A stretch of DNA of 64,000 nucleotides, taken from Geminicoccaceae bacterium (lineage in GTDB: Bacteria > Pseudomonadota > Alphaproteobacteria > Geminicoccales > Geminicoccaceae). The DNA is taken from contig JANQPX010000030.1 of NCBI GenBank assembly GCA_028285265.1, positions 744,001 to 808,000 on the forward strand. Reading direction: 5' to 3'. The notes beneath the pieces were generated by a model that was not told where the DNA came from, did not search any database, and saw nothing but the letters and a program-made list of their open reading frames with translations. Positions 44,377 through 52,907 of this stretch are shown piece by piece; the stretch's first letter is position 1, and the number at the start of each line of letters is the position of its first letter. Both the position numbers and the translations under genes were made by a program.

Positions 44377-44419
44377 CCGCAACGTTTGCGGACGGATTCT
44401 TAGGGGGCTCTCCCTAAGA
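44377..44419 (+). repeat. Two tandem hairpins after the TctC-like gene
   Basis: CCGCAA-CGT-TTGCGG (44377-44391) is followed at once by TCTTAGGG, a six-base loop and CCCTAAGA (44398-44419), a perfect 8-bp stem. They begin 16 bases after the stop. No T-run follows, so termination would have to be Rho-linked or they act as 3' stabilisers. Confidence 0.45.
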
Positions 44420-44849
44420 TGCGAAGCGCTTCGAATTGAGTTCGTTTTGCGCGTCACCTTCGGAGTCTCGCTAGGCTTTGAGCAAGATCGATAAGCCCAT
44501 CGGACACGTTCTCGAGGTGAGCAGGCGCTTCTGCACGCGATCATGCCTGATGGCCTCTCGAAACCGATCGCCAGCTACACGCTCGACGCTGCATTGGGCG
44601 TCTCTACAATGAATATCGTGGACGGCTTCGCCGCCAGCATCGTCGGCCAACGCGCCATCTCTTCAGCTCGAAGGTTTTGGCTCGGCGTCATCTGCCCCCG
44701 ATAAGCGTGGGAATGCCACACGTCTGCAATATCCATCCCAATGTCTAAACGGCCAGGTGGCAGCGCTTAGACCTGATCCGACCTCGGATCACCATCAATC
44801 CGTCTTGAGCCCAGACCTTTCCCTGCCAAATCGGCACGACGCATCCTGG
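44420..44849. other. Intergenic region between converging genes
   Basis: 430 bases between the hairpins after the TctC-like gene and the stop of the chemotaxis transducer. I see no gene, RNA or promoter. Short frames only. Confidence 0.4.
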
Positions 44850-47432
44850 CTAAGCGACCTCGACCGTCGTTTCCATTTCTGGAGCTGTGACATGCTTGGA
44901 CGGCTCTTCAGATACGGATGTTGCCGCACGGTCGTTGGCGTCGCTCTCTTTGGTGTTGCCATGGGTTTCATTGTTGAGCTCTTCCAGGCGCCCTTGGGTT
45001 TCGATCACATGACGATCGATGTCCGAGGCAGAATTGGAGGAGCGGTCAGCCAATTCGCGAACTTCGACGGCAACGACGGCGAAGCCTTTGCCAGCTTCGC
45101 CGGCGCGAGCAGCCTCAACTGAAGCGTTGATCGCTAGCAGCTGAGTCTGCTTCGAGATCGCGCCGATATCCGTTGCGATACGGCTGATCTGATCGAGCAC
45201 GGATGCGGTGAATTTTCGCGATTCGTCGAGGGCGGCGCGTTTGGCCGTGACGTCTGATCCATACATGATGACGCTGCCCAGCTCTCCACGATAATCGTTG
45301 ACTGGCTGGAAAGAGGCGCTGAACCAAATTGGCTCTTGTCCCTCTTGAGAAATCTCAATCTCGCGTGAGACGTAGCCACCTTTCAAGATGTTGTCGACTT
45401 CTTGGGCGTTAAGGATCGCGCGTAAGGCCAAATGCTTCAATGAAGACAGCTCATCAGTCTGACTAATGCCGAGAATCTGACGGCCGAAGCTGTTGATCGA
45501 ACGCAAACCACCGCCTTCATCCCACTCAAACATGACGTTTGAGGATTCGATCGCAGAGATGCGTGCAGACTGCTGCATGGCTGCCTGCTTTGTCTCGGTT
45601 ACGTTGGCCTGAATCGAGACGAAATGTCTGAGCTTACCGGCGCCGTCAAAGACGGGATTGATTGAAAGTGAGATCCAATACGGCTCGCCAGCTTTGGTGT
45701 AGTTTAAGATCTCTTCGTAAAACGGCTCTTGCTCATGGAGCTTTGTGCGGATACGCGCGATTGTTCCCTTATCTGTATGGCGTCCCTGTAGAAGCTCGCC
45801 GGGCTTTCGGCCGATGACCTCCTCGGTGCTATAACCCGTCAGTCGAGTGAAGCCAGCATTGGCATACTCTGTCTTGCCGCTGGGGTCCGCGATAATGACG
45901 GAGTTGTCGGTTTCATCGGCGACCAATGATAGAAGGCGCATCCGCTCGCGATTGGCGACTTCCTCGGTCACGTCTTTGACAAAGGCGGTATAGGTAATTT
46001 TGCCGTCGATCTCGACCTTGGAGAGTGAGAGCGCGCCGGTGAGGCGATCACCATCGATCCTCTCGATTTCGACCTCACGGCTGGTGCCAACGATCTTATC
46101 CTGTGCTGTGCGTCGGTTAGCATTGACAAAGCCGTCGTGATTGGACTGCATCCGCTTAGGAACGAGCATCTTCACGTTCTTTCCGACGACGTCTTCGCGT
46201 CGGTATCCCCAGAGACGCTCTGCGGCGGCGTTGAAGAAGGTTATGTTGTTGTGCTCATCGATGGAGACGACGGCGTCGAGGGCCTGTTCAAGCGTTTGAT
46301 TGATACTTTCCTGAGCATTTCGCTGTGCGCTGATGTCTTTAACGAAGGCGGTATAGGTGATGCTGTTGCCAGTCTTTACCTTGGAAAGCGCGAGGTTGAC
46401 CCAGACGGAAGAGCCGTCTTTACGCACGAGTTCGAGGTCCCGACTGGTACCAACGATTTTGTCTTGTCCTGTCCGGCGATTGGCATTGACCAGGTCGTCA
46501 TGGCCGGCTTGAAATTGGCTTGGGACGAGCATGCGCACATTGTTGCCTATGACCTCGGCGCGCTGGTAGCCCCAAAGGTGTTCGGCTGCAGCGTTAAAGA
46601 AGGTTACATTGTTGTGCTCGTCGATGGAGACGACAGCGTCGACCGCCTGCTCCAGGGTTTGGTTAATGCGTTCTTGGGCGTTTCGCTGCTCGCTGATGTC
46701 TTTTACAAAGGCCGTGTAGGTAATGGCGTTGCCGATTTTCACCTTGGACAGCGCAAGGTTGACCCAGACGATAGAACCGTCCCTGCGGACGAGTTCGAGA
46801 TCACGGCTGGTGCCGACTATTTTATCCTGTCCCGTCCGTCGGTTAGCGTCGACCAGGCCGTCATGGCCCGCTTGAACCTGGCTAGGGACGAGCATGCGGA
46901 CATTGTTGCCCATGACCTCGTCGCTCCTGTATCCCCAAAGACGCTCGGCAGCGGGATTGAAAAAGGTCACGTTATTCGATTCATCAATCGAAACGACGGC
47001 GTCGACGGCCTGCTCGAGTGTCTGATTGATGCGCTCCCGCGCATCGCGCTCAGAAGAGATATCGCGAACGAACGCGGCGTAGCCGTATGACAGGCCCATG
47101 CGGGTCTTGGAGAGCGCGAGGCTAACCCAAACTGTAGAACCGTCTCGCCGTGTCAGCTCGAGTTCTCGGTTGGTGCCAACAATTTTGTCCTGCCCAGTGC
47201 GTCGATTGGCTTCGACCAATTCATCATGGCCAGCCTGGAACTGGCTTGGAACGAGCATCTTGACGTTTTTGCCAATGACCTCTTGACGTGTATATCCCCA
47301 GAGCTTTTCCGCCGCGTCGTTAAAGTAGGTGATGCGGTTCCGCGTGTTGATGATCACGACAGCGTCAAGCGCCTGGTCAAGCGTCTTTTTCAGCATTCGA
47401 CCAGACGCGCGATGTAAAAGCCAATTTATCAT
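44850..47432 (-). CDS. Soluble chemotaxis transducer with four PAS repeats plus two further PAS-type domains
   Basis: About 860 residues with no transmembrane segment or HAMP. Four tandem PAS domains of about 121 residues each come first; they share [30 protein letters not shown] and YTAFVKDIS. Two more PAS-type domains follow ([18 protein letters not shown] onward and a more divergent one). The C-terminus carries the chemoreceptor signalling tip: [40 protein letters not shown] and [15 protein letters not shown]. The tip that binds CheA/CheW is intact, but the coiled-coil arms are far shorter than usual and the protein ends in an acidic tail. It is likely an intracellular energy or redox taxis sensor. 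The start is ATG 47432 or TTG 47444. Confidence 0.9.
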   Translation of the reverse strand: MINWLLHRASGRMLKKTLDQALDAVVIINTRNRITYFNDAAEKLWGYTRQEVIGKNVKMLVPSQFQAGHDELVEANRRTGQDKIVGTNRELELTRRDGSTVWVSLALSKTRMGLSYGYAAFVRDISSERDARERINQTLEQAVDAVVSIDESNNVTFFNPAAERLWGYRSDEVMGNNVRMLVPSQVQAGHDGLVDANRRTGQDKIVGTSRDLELVRRDGSIVWVNLALSKVKIGNAITYTAFVKDISEQRNAQERINQTLEQAVDAVVSIDEHNNVTFFNAAAEHLWGYQRAEVIGNNVRMLVPSQFQAGHDDLVNANRRTGQDKIVGTSRDLELVRKDGSSVWVNLALSKVKTGNSITYTAFVKDISAQRNAQESINQTLEQALDAVVSIDEHNNITFFNAAAERLWGYRREDVVGKNVKMLVPKRMQSNHDGFVNANRRTAQDKIVGTSREVEIERIDGDRLTGALSLSKVEIDGKITYTAFVKDVTEEVANRERMRLLSLVADETDNSVIIADPSGKTEYANAGFTRLTGYSTEEVIGRKPGELLQGRHTDKGTIARIRTKLHEQEPFYEEILNYTKAGEPYWISLSINPVFDGAGKLRHFVSIQANVTETKQAAMQQSARISAIESSNVMFEWDEGGGLRSINSFGRQILGISQTDELSSLKHLALRAILNAQEVDNILKGGYVSREIEISQEGQEPIWFSASFQPVNDYRGELGSVIMYGSDVTAKRAALDESRKFTASVLDQISRIATDIGAISKQTQLLAINASVEAARAGEAGKGFAVVAVEVRELADRSSNSASDIDRHVIETQGRLEELNNETHGNTKESDANDRAATSVSEEPSKHVTAPEMETTVEVA
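45933..47384 (-). repeat. Four tandem 363-base PAS-coding repeats
   Basis: Units run about 47384-47022, 47021-46659, 46658-46296 and 46295-45933, each 121 codons beginning T-L-(D/E)-Q-A. Units 2 and 3 are the most alike. Unit 1 diverges near [10 protein letters not shown] and unit 4 in its last third. This points to recent unequal duplication inside the gene and a possible site of length variation. Confidence 0.9.
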
Positions 47433-47560
47433 CTTGATATCCAACCGCCGTGATTAGTTGGCGTTACGAATATCAGTCAACACTGAAGACGGAGTTAAGT
47501 GCGCTGAAGAACGGGGCAGTTGAGCTAAACTTGCCAAATGACTCGTCAACAAAGAGCTTG

Positions 47561-47647
47561 TGGTGCGGACGGCGGGACTCGAACCCGCACGGGCTATCGC
47601 CCTCCAGATTTTAAGTCTGGTATGTCTACCAGTTCCATCACGTCCGC
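47561..47647 (-). tRNA. tRNA-Leu (UAA)
   Basis: 87 bases, class II tRNA with a long variable arm. The acceptor stem GCGGACG pairs with CGTCCGC, followed by A and encoded CCA. The anticodon arm is CCAGA-CTTAAAA-TCTGG with anticodon TAA. The variable arm is GGGCGATAGCCC-like and the T loop is TTCGAGT. Confidence 0.96.
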
Positions 47648-47819
47648 GCCGGCGACCGATCCATCCTCAGACTCGTTTCGTCCGGGGTGATTTCGCTGCT
47701 GAAGTGGGATACGGGATTTCTAGCGTCGGGGCAATGCGAAGCTTCGCGTCGAGACGCGCTTGTTGCGAAACTTCTTTGTTGGAAGGCTGCTTTTTTGGCC
47801 TTGGCTTACCGAACCGCGC

Positions 47820-49994
47820 CTAAGCGACCTCTTCTGTCAGAGGGAAGGCTTTTGGTAGGAGGCGCGTGTTGAAGATCTCGGCGTTGATAGCGCTTGCAGG
47901 TATAGGCTTCGAGATCAAGAAGCCCTGAACGATGTCGCAATCGTGGTTCTGAAGGTAGTTGAGCTGTGCCGTGGTTTCGACGCCCTCGGCGACCACTTTG
48001 AGATCGAGGTCATGGGTCATCGCGATCAAGGACTGGACGATCGCCCTGCTGCTTTGGGCGAATTCGACGTCCCGGACAAAGGAACGATCGATTTTGATAA
48101 TCGCGCCCGGGAAGGCTCGGAGATGGTTGAGCGACGAGTAGCCTGTGCCGAAGTCGTCGAGTGCGACACGAATGCCGAGTTCGGAAAATGATGTAAGAAG
48201 ACGGTAGGCTTCTGCTGGCTTCTGCAGGATGTCGCTCTCGGTGATCTCGATTTCGAGGAGACGCGGGTCTAAATCGTAACGGGCAAGGGTCCGACGGACG
48301 AATTCCAAAATACCTGCATTTTGAAATTGGCGTGCGGAGAAATTGACGGCGACATGAACCTCTGGATGTCCGGCATCGCGCCAGGCGGCGAGCTGGGCAC
48401 AGGTCGTCTCGAGGACCCACTCCCCAATGGGAAGAATCAGGCTGCTTTCCTCGGCGAGTTCGATAAACTCGCCGGGAGCGACGAGACCGAGCTCAGGATG
48501 GTTCCAGCGGAGCAGCGCTTCGAAACCGATCAGACGGCCAGTGCTGAGATTGACTTGTGGCTGGAAGTAGAGCTCGAATTGTTGTTGGCGAATCGCGCGA
48601 CGAAGATTGCGTTCAAGCTCGATCCTATAGGCGGCACGGCGATGCATTTCCGGGGTGTAGAAATGGAAGCTGCCAGAGCGCTGACCCTTGCCGGCATACA
48701 TGGCGGTGTCGGCACTCACGATGATCGAGTCGGCGCAATCGGCATCAGTGGGATAATGAGCGATGCCGATGCTAGCGCCGACATCGACGTCGCAACTGCC
48801 GATATTCACAGGTTTGCGCATCTCAGCAAGAATACGCTCGGCGGTATCGGCGAGTGTCGCTTTGTCGTCGACGTCGGTAATGACGATGGTGAACTCATCT
48901 CCACCAAGACGGGCGACCAGGTCCGAGGGACGCACGCAGTCTTTCAGGCGGCTTGCGATGTCCCGTAGCAGCAAGTCACCGGCAGCATGACCGTAGGTGT
49001 CGTTGACCGCTTTGAAGCGGTTCAAATCAATGAGCATGAGGCCGACATGGCTCTTCTGCCGGTCGGCGATCGCGATGCTTCGGTCCAAGAACTCGCGAAA
49101 GTGATAGCGGTTGGCGAGTCCCGTGAGTTGATCGATCTGGGCGAGTTCAGCGAGATGCCGCTCGGCTTTCCTGCGTTCTATCGCATAGCGAATCGACCGT
49201 TCAAGAAGCGGCGCAGTGATCTCGCCTTTGACCAAATAGTCCGTTGCTCCCGCGCGCATCGCTTCGAGATCGATTTCACGATTGCCTTCGCCGGTGAGAA
49301 CGATGAAGGGCATGCAACAGCCGAGATGTACGGCTTCACGCACCAGCTCTAGGCCGTTTCGAGCGCCTAAGCGATAGTCGACGATGGCAACGTCGTGCTG
49401 CCCTTCAAGGGCACGCTCCAGCGCAGGCTGCCAGGATGCAATCCACTCCATCTTGAGATGCCGGCCGAAGATGTCAGCTAGTAATGATTTCGTCAGGAAA
49501 TAGTCATCCTCGTCGTCCTCAATCAGCAGGACGCGCATGTCTGTAGCTTGGGCCTGCCCTCCAGCCCCTGTCAGCATGCCGACGGAAGGTAGGTTTTGGC
49601 AAGCTTGATCAGTGCAGGTTGACGGGCTGCAAGCATAGCGCAGGACACGACCAAGGCGTTCGGCATCCAAGCCTGATTTGTCCAAGAAGTTCGCAGCGCC
49701 TGCGGCAAGCGCTTGCTGATCGACTCCTGAGTCCTCCGCACCCGTCAAGATGATCATTGGCAATGTGCAGCCGATCGCCTTTAACCGGCGCACAAATTCG
49801 ACGCCGGACTCGCTACCGATGCAAAAATCGACAAGGCAGGCCTGAACGTCAGCATCAAGCAGTGTCTTGAGCGCGGTGTCATAGTCGGAGGCGCGGATCA
49901 GGTTAACGTCGAGATCTTGGATTTCGACCATGAGCTCTTGGACCAGCGCATAGTCGTCGTCGTCGTCTTCGACGAGAAGGACAGTAAGCTTCAT
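47820..49994 (-). CDS. Double-receiver GGDEF/EAL response regulator
   Basis: About 724 residues. Receiver 1 (LTVLLVEDDDDDYALVQELM, phospho-acceptor region ACLVDFCIGSESG, TGAEDSG) is followed by receiver 2 (MRVLLIEDDEDDYFLTKSLL, AIVDYRLGARNG, LTGEGNREID). Then comes a GGDEF domain with inhibitory site RPSD five residues before an intact GGDEF, and an EAL domain with FEALLRWNHPE, EITESDIL and DDFGTGYSSL, all intact. It could make or degrade cyclic di-GMP under phospho-control. ATG 49994 begins right at receiver 1 and lies 11 bases after the upstream regulator gene; an earlier in-frame start at 50066 would overlap it. Confidence 0.93.
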   Translation of the reverse strand: MKLTVLLVEDDDDDYALVQELMVEIQDLDVNLIRASDYDTALKTLLDADVQACLVDFCIGSESGVEFVRRLKAIGCTLPMIILTGAEDSGVDQQALAAGAANFLDKSGLDAERLGRVLRYACSPSTCTDQACQNLPSVGMLTGAGGQAQATDMRVLLIEDDEDDYFLTKSLLADIFGRHLKMEWIASWQPALERALEGQHDVAIVDYRLGARNGLELVREAVHLGCCMPFIVLTGEGNREIDLEAMRAGATDYLVKGEITAPLLERSIRYAIERRKAERHLAELAQIDQLTGLANRYHFREFLDRSIAIADRQKSHVGLMLIDLNRFKAVNDTYGHAAGDLLLRDIASRLKDCVRPSDLVARLGGDEFTIVITDVDDKATLADTAERILAEMRKPVNIGSCDVDVGASIGIAHYPTDADCADSIIVSADTAMYAGKGQRSGSFHFYTPEMHRRAAYRIELERNLRRAIRQQQFELYFQPQVNLSTGRLIGFEALLRWNHPELGLVAPGEFIELAEESSLILPIGEWVLETTCAQLAAWRDAGHPEVHVAVNFSARQFQNAGILEFVRRTLARYDLDPRLLEIEITESDILQKPAEAYRLLTSFSELGIRVALDDFGTGYSSLNHLRAFPGAIIKIDRSFVRDVEFAQSSRAIVQSLIAMTHDLDLKVVAEGVETTAQLNYLQNHDCDIVQGFLISKPIPASAINAEIFNTRLLPKAFPLTEEVA

Positions 49995-50005
49995 CGGTTG
50001 ACCGA

Positions 50006-50470
50006 TCACACCCGACGCGCCGAGCATTCCGGCGGTAAAGCGACGATTTGAATCCAGTATCGACAAATCACGCGCACGGCGTCGACCAATCCTTCAAAGC
50101 TCACAGGCTTGGTGATGAAGGAGCTGACGCCTAGACCATAGGTGCGAACGATGTCCTCCTCTGCAATTGAGGTAGTTAGGACAATGACCGGGATGCGGCA
50201 CAGCTCTGGATCTTCTTTGATCTCGCGCAGCGCTTCACGGCCGTCCTTTTTGGGCATATTGAGGTCAAGGAGAATGATGCCGGGATAAGCGGTGTCTTTG
50301 AGCTCAGCATAGGGGCCCTCTCTGCGGAGGTAAGCCATAAGCTGTTCGCCGTCCTCTACGAAGGTGATCTTATTGGCGATGCGGTTTTCAACAAACGCCT
50401 CTTCGATCATCATTCGATCATCGGGATCGTCGTCGGCGACGAGGATAGAGATCGGCCGTTCCGTCATCAT
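50006..50470 (-). CDS. Single-domain response regulator (Rcp1-like)
   Basis: A 154-residue stand-alone receiver of the type paired with phytochrome-like kinases. It has ISILVADDDPDDRMMIEEAF with the acidic pocket, the phospho-acceptor in IILLDLNMPKKDGREALREI, VIVLTTSIAEEDI and the conserved Lys in SSFITKPVSFEGLVD. There is no output domain. The ATG overlaps the kinase stop by one base, and the GGDEF/EAL regulator follows. The likely path is kinase to this receiver and to the double receiver. Confidence 0.94.
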   Translation of the reverse strand: MMTERPISILVADDDPDDRMMIEEAFVENRIANKITFVEDGEQLMAYLRREGPYAELKDTAYPGIILLDLNMPKKDGREALREIKEDPELCRIPVIVLTTSIAEEDIVRTYGLGVSSFITKPVSFEGLVDAVRVICRYWIQIVALPPECSARRV

Positions 50471-52518
50471 CAGGCTCCCGCCGTATCAGTTCGTGCGTGC
50501 CGGATCGGCAGTTCGATGGTGAAGCTGCTGCCCTCACCTGAAACGCTTTTGACGTCGATCAGGCCATGATGCCGTTCAACGATCTTTCGACAGGTCGCGA
50601 GCCCGATCCCTGTGCCTTCAAATTCGGCGCGGCTGTGAAGGCGTTGGAAGATACCGAAGATGCGGTCGGCATACTTCATGTCGAAACCGATTCCATTGTC
50701 GGAGACTTCGATTTGGCAGCAGCGTTGTTTGACATGTTGCCCGAGATCGACCATCTCAGCCCGGATCTGAACCTTTGGCGATTGGTCTGGGTTATGAAAC
50801 TTCAAGGCGTTGGAGACGAGATTTTGAAAGAGCTGGTGCATCTGTGTGCGATCAGCGTCGACGACGGGGAGAGGCGCGACCGTAACCTCTCCTTCAACTT
50901 CCTCGATCCTCACTTCCAGATCGGAGACAACGTCCTCTAGAACCTCGTTCAGATCGATCGGTTGGAAAGGTTTGCCTTTGGTGGTGACGCGAGAGTAGTC
51001 GAGGAGGTCATTGATCAGGGCACGCATTCGGACAACAGAATTCTGCATCCGATCGATATACATCTTACCGTCATCACCGAGCTCTGGCTCGTATTTGCGC
51101 TTCAGACGATCGCCAAAGGCCTCGACCTTTCGCAAGGGTTCTTGAAGATCATGGGACGCAATGGAGGCGAAGGCTTCCAGCTCGCGATTGCTCCGAGCGA
51201 GCGCCGCCTCGCGATCTTTGAGTTCGGTGATGTCGGTATGCAGTACCACCACACCACCGTCGCCCGTGCGGTGTTCATTGATCAGAATCCAGCGGCCATT
51301 TGGCAGGCGCCGCTGGAGCACATGACCGGAAAGATGGTGCTGCTCCATGCGCTCAAAGGCGTGCTGATCGAAGGTTTTGTCGTCTGGTACTGGGTCGATG
51401 CCTACTTTAATTTCAGCACGAAGCAGGTTCTCATAGCTCGTGCCATACGCAATGGTATCGCCAAGTTCAGGGTAGAGCTCGAGAAAACGACTGTTCCAGG
51501 TGACCAACCGGTCATTCGAATCGAAGAGGGCAAAGGCTTGCGGTATGCTTTCAATAATCGCGTCTCGTGTCCGCGTGCTTGCCGCGGCGGCTTCGATTTC
51601 CGCTTCCTTGATCCGCGTTTGATCGAGGATGACACCGTTCCATACGACCGACCCGTCAGCTTCGCGGTGGGGCCTTGCGATGGCATGGGTGAACTTTCGG
51701 GTTCCATCGCGCGTAATGATCGTCGCCTCAACGTCCCAAAGCTGAAGCGCGCGCGATGCCGACAATAGACGGTCGCGAAAGGTGGCGTAGTAGTCAGGCC
51801 CGTGGCAGTCGAACAGGGCTTGCGGATCAGAAAGGATCTCTTCGGGCGACACGCCAAACAGATCTTCAGCGGCTTCACTGATGTAAGTGTAGCCGATGTC
51901 GCCGTTCGGCCGGACGACACGTTGATAGACAACCCCTGGAATGTTCTTGGCGAGCGCCGAGAAACGCTCTTTGGCGGAAAGAAGCGCACGGGTTCGTCTC
52001 GTGGAGTCGATCGCGTAGCTGGTGAGAAGCTTGAGACTGTTCAGTGCCTTGGGATCAACCACCGGGAGCACGCCTGGCGACGATTCGACAACGATGAGAT
52101 CGCCCAGCGGTTCACCCGCGTGGTTATGGACACGGTGCTGTCCGCCCAGATTGAGCTGGGTTTGCTCTAAGCAGGCACTGATCGCCTTGGGATCACCGGC
52201 AGCGCTGCTTTCCAGGAGCTCCTGAAGGACCAATCCCAGGGATGAGGATGTTGAGGCGCCGGACCAGATACCGCCATCGTCAGGATCAAGAGCGACGATC
52301 AAGCAAGCAGCCCCCCCATAAAGGCTGCTCAGGGCGACAGCGATGACTTTGAGGCATTCAGCAAGCTCGGCATCACGAGCAATCAAGCTGAGAACCTGGT
52401 CATGGGTATCGAGCAAGCAACCGACAACGGTCGCGCCATCCATGTCCAGATTGGCCGGCACATCCGTTTCGGCATGAGGTTCGTTTTGGGCCAGCGCGAC
52501 GTCCATTAGCAATCCCAT
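50470..52518 (-). CDS. Soluble GAF/PAS sensor histidine kinase
   Basis: About 682 residues without transmembrane helices. The GAF-like N-terminal region contains LKVIAVALSSLYGGAACLIV. One PAS domain follows (FSALAKNIPGVVYQRVVRPN; YISEAAEDLFGVSPEEI), then a second PAS of the PAS7 type (IIESIPQAFALFDSNDRLVT). The HisKA domain has its acceptor in ASIASHDLQEPLRKVEAFGD, and the HATPase has LFQNLVSNALKFH, SDNGIGFD and EGTGIGLATC. This kinase type commonly pairs with Rcp1-like receivers, as found here. The start is uncertain (TTG 52524, ATG 52518 or 52506). It heads a three-gene operon. Confidence 0.92.
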   Translation of the reverse strand: MGLLMDVALAQNEPHAETDVPANLDMDGATVVGCLLDTHDQVLSLIARDAELAECLKVIAVALSSLYGGAACLIVALDPDDGGIWSGASTSSSLGLVLQELLESSAAGDPKAISACLEQTQLNLGGQHRVHNHAGEPLGDLIVVESSPGVLPVVDPKALNSLKLLTSYAIDSTRRTRALLSAKERFSALAKNIPGVVYQRVVRPNGDIGYTYISEAAEDLFGVSPEEILSDPQALFDCHGPDYYATFRDRLLSASRALQLWDVEATIITRDGTRKFTHAIARPHREADGSVVWNGVILDQTRIKEAEIEAAAASTRTRDAIIESIPQAFALFDSNDRLVTWNSRFLELYPELGDTIAYGTSYENLLRAEIKVGIDPVPDDKTFDQHAFERMEQHHLSGHVLQRRLPNGRWILINEHRTGDGGVVVLHTDITELKDREAALARSNRELEAFASIASHDLQEPLRKVEAFGDRLKRKYEPELGDDGKMYIDRMQNSVVRMRALINDLLDYSRVTTKGKPFQPIDLNEVLEDVVSDLEVRIEEVEGEVTVAPLPVVDADRTQMHQLFQNLVSNALKFHNPDQSPKVQIRAEMVDLGQHVKQRCCQIEVSDNGIGFDMKYADRIFGIFQRLHSRAEFEGTGIGLATCRKIVERHHGLIDVKSVSGEGSSFTIELPIRHARTDTAGA

Positions 52519-52524
52519 GACCAA

Positions 52525-52907
52525 GTCGTGGCTTTCAAGGTCGCTCGGCAGGCGTTGCCGATCGCGAAGCCGATGAGCTCTCTTCTTGCAAGGCCCGCGG
52601 CTTATGGTGATGAATATTCGAACGAAAGTTTTAAAATTAAGTTAGACGAAGTCATTCATTCGTCTGTTTTTTGAATAACTTTGTAAAAATTTTACTAGAA
52701 AGGGCAAACATCTAATATTTATTTCTTTAACAAGCGTTATCCAAATTTTAGCGCATTCTTAACTTGCTGACTGGTAATGATGCGAGCCGAGGGACTGAGA
52801 TTGTCCCGAGTCGCTTGTGATCGTCTTGTGTCTTTAAGAACGCCAAGACTTGGCTCGCGAATTGTCGCTACAGCTACCCAGTTGATCATGACGTAGGTGA
52901 TTGAGTC
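52525..52907. other. Divergent, AT-rich regulatory region
   Basis: About 380 bases between the divergent kinase operon and the ATP-grasp gene. Bases 52610-52760 are strikingly AT-rich compared with the flanks and should hold the promoters of both. It also contains a terminator-like hairpin (52644-52673) and a GGGAC/GTCCC inverted repeat near 52790-52815. Confidence 0.5.
52644..52673 (+). terminator. Terminator-like hairpin with T-run, no upstream plus-strand gene
   Basis: AGACGAA (52644-52650) and TTCGTCT (52659-52665) form a perfect 7-bp stem with an eight-base loop, followed by GTTTTTTG. It looks like an intrinsic terminator for the plus strand. Yet every gene upstream for about 8 kb is on the minus strand, and the next plus-strand gene begins 235 bases downstream. 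It may end a short RNA that starts in 52525-52640, act as a leader attenuator, or fold in the 5' leader of the kinase mRNA. Confidence 0.55.

Noticed and set aside
46137..47090. Plus-strand open frame of 317 codons with internal repeats
   Set aside because: It is the antisense shadow of the PAS repeats of the chemotaxis transducer; its repeats only mirror the real coding repeats.
45933..47384. CRISPR-like regular repeats
   Set aside because: The period is 363 bases and the units are coding PAS domains, with no short repeat/spacer pattern.
48321..48968. Plus-strand open frame of 215 codons
   Set aside because: Antisense to the GGDEF/EAL regulator, which carries intact GGDEF and EAL motifs on the other strand.
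50962..51768. Plus-strand open frame of 268 codons
   Set aside because: Antisense to the histidine kinase at 50470-52518, whose HisKA and HATPase motifs are intact.
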